Positions 61,504 to 64,000 of a stretch of 64,000 bases of DNA are shown piece by piece. Under the pieces are notes generated by a model. That model did no database searches, was not told the DNA's origin, and worked only from the letters and a program-made list of their open reading frames with translations. The translations under genes were made by a program, and so were the position numbers. How positions within the stretch are numbered: the first letter of the stretch is position 1; each line of letters starts with the position of its first letter. This DNA is from Mucilaginibacter arboris (GTDB taxonomy: Bacteria > Bacteroidota > Bacteroidia > Sphingobacteriales > Sphingobacteriaceae): positions 332,823 through 396,822 of the forward strand of contig NZ_WPIK01000001.1 in assembly GCF_009754915.1 (NCBI RefSeq), given 5' to 3'.

Positions 61504-62967
61504 ATGAACATTCATAATAAAGATATTGGAACCAAGCAAAAAGCACTTGCTATTAATCTTGATTCCGGCATTTATGGTTCCTTTGCAGAAATTGGCGCCG
61601 GACAGGATGTAGCCGCCCATTTTTTTAAAGCAGGGGCTGCTGCAGGAACAATAGCCAAAACCATGTCTGCTTACGACATGACTTTTTCTGATGCCATTTA
61701 CGGCGCACAGAAAGTAAAGCGTTACGTAAGCGAGCAGCGTTTAAAGTCGATGCTGGACCACGAATACGAACTATTATTGGAACGCCTGGCCGAACAACGC
61801 GGCGATACAACCACTTTTTTTGCTTTTGCAGGAACCTTTTCTGCTTTAAATTATCATAAAACAAACGAAGGCCATGGCTGGATGGGCGTACGTTTCCAGT
61901 TGGAGCCAAAAGGCGCTTCGCACGATGTTATCATCCATGTAAAACTACTGGACAACGATGCCATATTACAGCAGCAGGCCGTAGGTATTTTAGGCGTAAA
62001 CCTGATGTATGCCTGTTTTTATTACCACGAAACACCTTCTATTTTTTTAATGTCTTTGATGGACGATTTATCGAAAGACCGCATTCAGATAGACATGATC
62101 AGTTTTGAAGGCCCGGGTTTTAGTAAAGTAGATAACCGGCTGATGAGCTTGCACCTGGTAAAATACGGGTTTTCTGATGCAGCTCTTTTTGGTTCCGATG
62201 GTAGAAATATTCAACCATCGGAAATTTTATATAAAAAGCATATTGTGGTAATGCGAGGACGTTTCAGGCCACTGATCAACGTACACTTGGATATGCTTAC
62301 CCGTGGCGTAGAACAGTTTATGAAAGAGCCGGATGTAGATACATCTAAAGTTGTGGTGATAACAGAACTTACTTTACAAGCGCTAAAAGAAAGAAATGCC
62401 GACCCGGATGCCGAAATAGATGAAAAGGATTTTCTTGACCGTGTAGATATCCTTTGTTCGCTCGGCCAAACGGTATTAATTTCTAATTTCCACGAATATT
62501 ATAAGCTGGCGGCTTATCTCTCCAAGATCACTAAACTTAAAATAGGCGTAGTTTTAGGTTATCCTAACCTGGAATATATTTTTTCTGAAGAGCATTATAT
62601 CAACCTTCCCGGAGGTATTTTAGAATCATTTGCTACCTTATTCAGCCGGAAAGTAAAACTGTTTATTTACCCTACTTTTAGCGATGGCGTTATTCAGAAT
62701 GTCAGAAAATTTTCTCCGCCTGCGCATTTGGTAGATTTGTTTGAATATTTGATCGTGAACGATAAAATAGAAGACATCCGGGATTATAATGAAAACAACC
62801 TGCATGTACAAACCGATAATGTTTTACAGCTTATTAAACAAAGCGCGCCAGGCTGGGAAGAATATGTGCCTGCCGAGGTGGCCAAGGTTATAAAAGAGCG
62901 GTGTTTGTTTGGTTATAAAGGCGAAAATATGCTTCCAAACCAAGAAGTTTCTTTGAATAATAATTAG
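61504..62967 (+). CDS. Conserved protein of unknown function
   Basis: A soluble protein of 487 residues without signal peptide or membrane segments. I do not recognise a characterised domain. Close relatives occur in many bacteria and carry inconsistent labels. Notable conserved-looking stretches are ALAINLDSGIYGSFAEIGAG, FAFAGTFSALNYH, GILGVNLMYACFYYHETP, ELTLQALKERNAD and VVLGYPNLEYIF. The repeated glycine-rich strands could form a nucleotide-binding fold, but no P-loop is seen. I chose the ATG at 61504 since the promoter element lies upstream of it. Confidence 0.8.
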   Translation: MNIHNKDIGTKQKALAINLDSGIYGSFAEIGAGQDVAAHFFKAGAAAGTIAKTMSAYDMTFSDAIYGAQKVKRYVSEQRLKSMLDHEYELLLERLAEQRGDTTTFFAFAGTFSALNYHKTNEGHGWMGVRFQLEPKGASHDVIIHVKLLDNDAILQQQAVGILGVNLMYACFYYHETPSIFLMSLMDDLSKDRIQIDMISFEGPGFSKVDNRLMSLHLVKYGFSDAALFGSDGRNIQPSEILYKKHIVVMRGRFRPLINVHLDMLTRGVEQFMKEPDVDTSKVVVITELTLQALKERNADPDAEIDEKDFLDRVDILCSLGQTVLISNFHEYYKLAAYLSKITKLKIGVVLGYPNLEYIFSEEHYINLPGGILESFATLFSRKVKLFIYPTFSDGVIQNVRKFSPPAHLVDLFEYLIVNDKIEDIRDYNENNLHVQTDNVLQLIKQSAPGWEEYVPAEVAKVIKERCLFGYKGENMLPNQEVSLNNN

Positions 62968-62980
62968 TAAAAATATAAAA

Positions 62981-63892
62981 ATGGATTTGAGATTAGAAGT
63001 TGAATTCAGCAAAACAGAACTGACAGAAAGAATTGATTCCCTCAAAAACCAAATAGACCAGTCACGCCCCTTACCGCAAGAAATTGAAGATAAAGTAATG
63101 CAGAAACTGCGTCTGGAATGGAATTATCATTCTAACGCTATAGAAGGAAACCGTTTAAATTACGGCGAAACGGTTGCTTTTTTAATGACCGGAATTACGG
63201 CAAAAGGCAAATCTTTAAAAGATCATTTAGACATTCGTGGACATAACGAAGCAATCCTTTTCCTGCTTTCTATCGTGAAAGATGAACGTGATTTTACTGA
63301 ATCTGATATTCGTGCTTTGCATGAAAGGATTCTGGTAGAACCTTATGATTCTCCTGCTCAAACTGCTGAAGGAATCTCTACAAAAAAGCGGATTACTTTA
63401 GGTAAATATAAAACACAACCAAACCATGTAAAAACAGTTACAGGCGAAACTCATTATTATGCTTCTCCTGAAGAAACACCTGCAAAAATGCAGGAATTGA
63501 TGGATTGGTACAAAGAAGCCAGTCAGAATAAAGAAATTCATCCTTTAATTTTAGCTGCTTTATTTCATTATAAATTTGTTGCGATACATCCTTTTGATGA
63601 TGGTAATGGCCGTTTATCACGTATTTTGATGAACCTGATTTTGATGCGAAATGGTTTTCCTCCGGTTGTTATTAAAATGGAAGACCGGCAAAATTATTAC
63701 GCTAATTTAAGTCAGGCTGATACCGGAAATTTCTGGCCTTTTATAGAATATATTGGTGATTATTTAACCAATTCTTTAAATTTATATCTCAAAGCAATTG
63801 AAGGTAGAGATATTGATGAACCGGAAGATATTGATAAGGAAATTGCTTTGTTTAAGTTGGAGTTGAATAATAAAATAGAATTTAGTACATGA
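62981..63892 (+). CDS. Fic-family adenylyltransferase, self-inhibited type
   Basis: Fic enzymes transfer AMP from ATP to hydroxyl side chains of target proteins. The 303-residue protein has the catalytic motif HPFDDGNGRLSR and an N-terminal inhibitory helix motif (SNAIEGN, residues about 47-53, fitting [S/T]xxxE[G/N]). Such class II enzymes keep themselves off until relieved. No antitoxin-like partner is needed or present. It starts 13 bases after the preceding gene and may share its transcript. Fic genes of this size are frequently accessory. Confidence 0.92.
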   Translation: MDLRLEVEFSKTELTERIDSLKNQIDQSRPLPQEIEDKVMQKLRLEWNYHSNAIEGNRLNYGETVAFLMTGITAKGKSLKDHLDIRGHNEAILFLLSIVKDERDFTESDIRALHERILVEPYDSPAQTAEGISTKKRITLGKYKTQPNHVKTVTGETHYYASPEETPAKMQELMDWYKEASQNKEIHPLILAALFHYKFVAIHPFDDGNGRLSRILMNLILMRNGFPPVVIKMEDRQNYYANLSQADTGNFWPFIEYIGDYLTNSLNLYLKAIEGRDIDEPEDIDKEIALFKLELNNKIEFST

Positions 63893-64000
63893 CAAAAACT
63901 AATAAGGCAGTGTGTATCAGTAAAATAAACGCAAATTTATTCGTATAGTAGACTGGCATTCAGTATATTAGAAGAAGGCCACCACGTCTTTTTTCTAATT

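Noticed and set aside
1..64000. CRISPR array, tRNA or rRNA genes
   Set aside because: No regularly spaced repeats or recognisable RNA gene sequences were seen on either strand.

Overview
The window looks like chromosomal DNA of a Bacteroidota member, most likely a Sphingobacteriaceae relative (Pedobacter/Mucilaginibacter-like). The basis is the AT-rich sequence, the TAnnTTTG-type -7 promoter elements before many genes, a SusC/SusD utilisation locus with a hybrid two-component regulator, a GldH-type lipoprotein next to ricT, and a long-tailed ribosomal protein S16. No rRNA, tRNA, CRISPR array, prophage or intact insertion sequence was seen.

Layout. 0-3.3 kb: the rpsP-rimM-trmD-rplS operon (minus strand), interrupted by a small toxin-antitoxin (TA) module whose toxin is frameshifted, then a deoxynucleotidase. 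3.3-13.7 kb: housekeeping genes (pfkA, a DsbD-alpha-like protein, birA, rsfS, ftsH, a LutC-like protein, an SPL-like radical SAM enzyme, a FabH-like synthase, a zinc-ribbon coiled-coil protein, a Nif3-like protein, DUF4199). 13.8-17.8 kb: mfd and an intact ParE-type TA module. 17.8-39.5 kb: one polysaccharide utilisation locus, all on the minus strand: hybrid sensor, SusC, SusD, GH31, a BNR-propeller protein, GH88, GH43, DUF2264, GH43, GH2, GH35. The mix (exo-galactanase-like GH43, GH35, a GH2 with a glucuronidase-type NxK, GH88 and a possible lyase propeller) fits a plant arabinogalactan side-chain pathway. 39.6-46.5 kb: hpt, an M16 peptidase, def, nfu, mrp and an AsmA-like/GT51 transglycosylase. 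46.5-51.9 kb: accessory DNA (an ORF6N protein, a second TA module with a broken toxin, a DoxX remnant) around comM and a cyclopropane synthase. 51.9-64 kb: ffh, outer-membrane and muralytic proteins, an O-methyltransferase, ruvX, holB, ricT, gldH, a conserved protein of unknown role and a Fic protein.

The most unusual feature is a dispersed 12-base word, TAAAAGAAGCAT. I counted 26 exact copies and 16 one-mismatch copies by eye, on both strands. It usually lies within about 30 bases of a stop codon, sometimes as inverted pairs that form terminator hairpins, and also in frame inside genes, including signal-peptide codons. An AT-rich extension, roughly TTTTTAGSYGR, precedes it. Chance would give far less than one copy. 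This pattern (density, both orientations, paired terminators, tolerated coding copies, conserved core plus AT-rich flank) is that of DNA uptake sequences in Pasteurellaceae and Neisseriaceae, which to my knowledge are not established in Bacteroidota. A related word, TAAAAACAGYAT, shares the same upstream extension in several copies and may be a second dialect. Accessory modules and gene remnants often sit directly against these copies.
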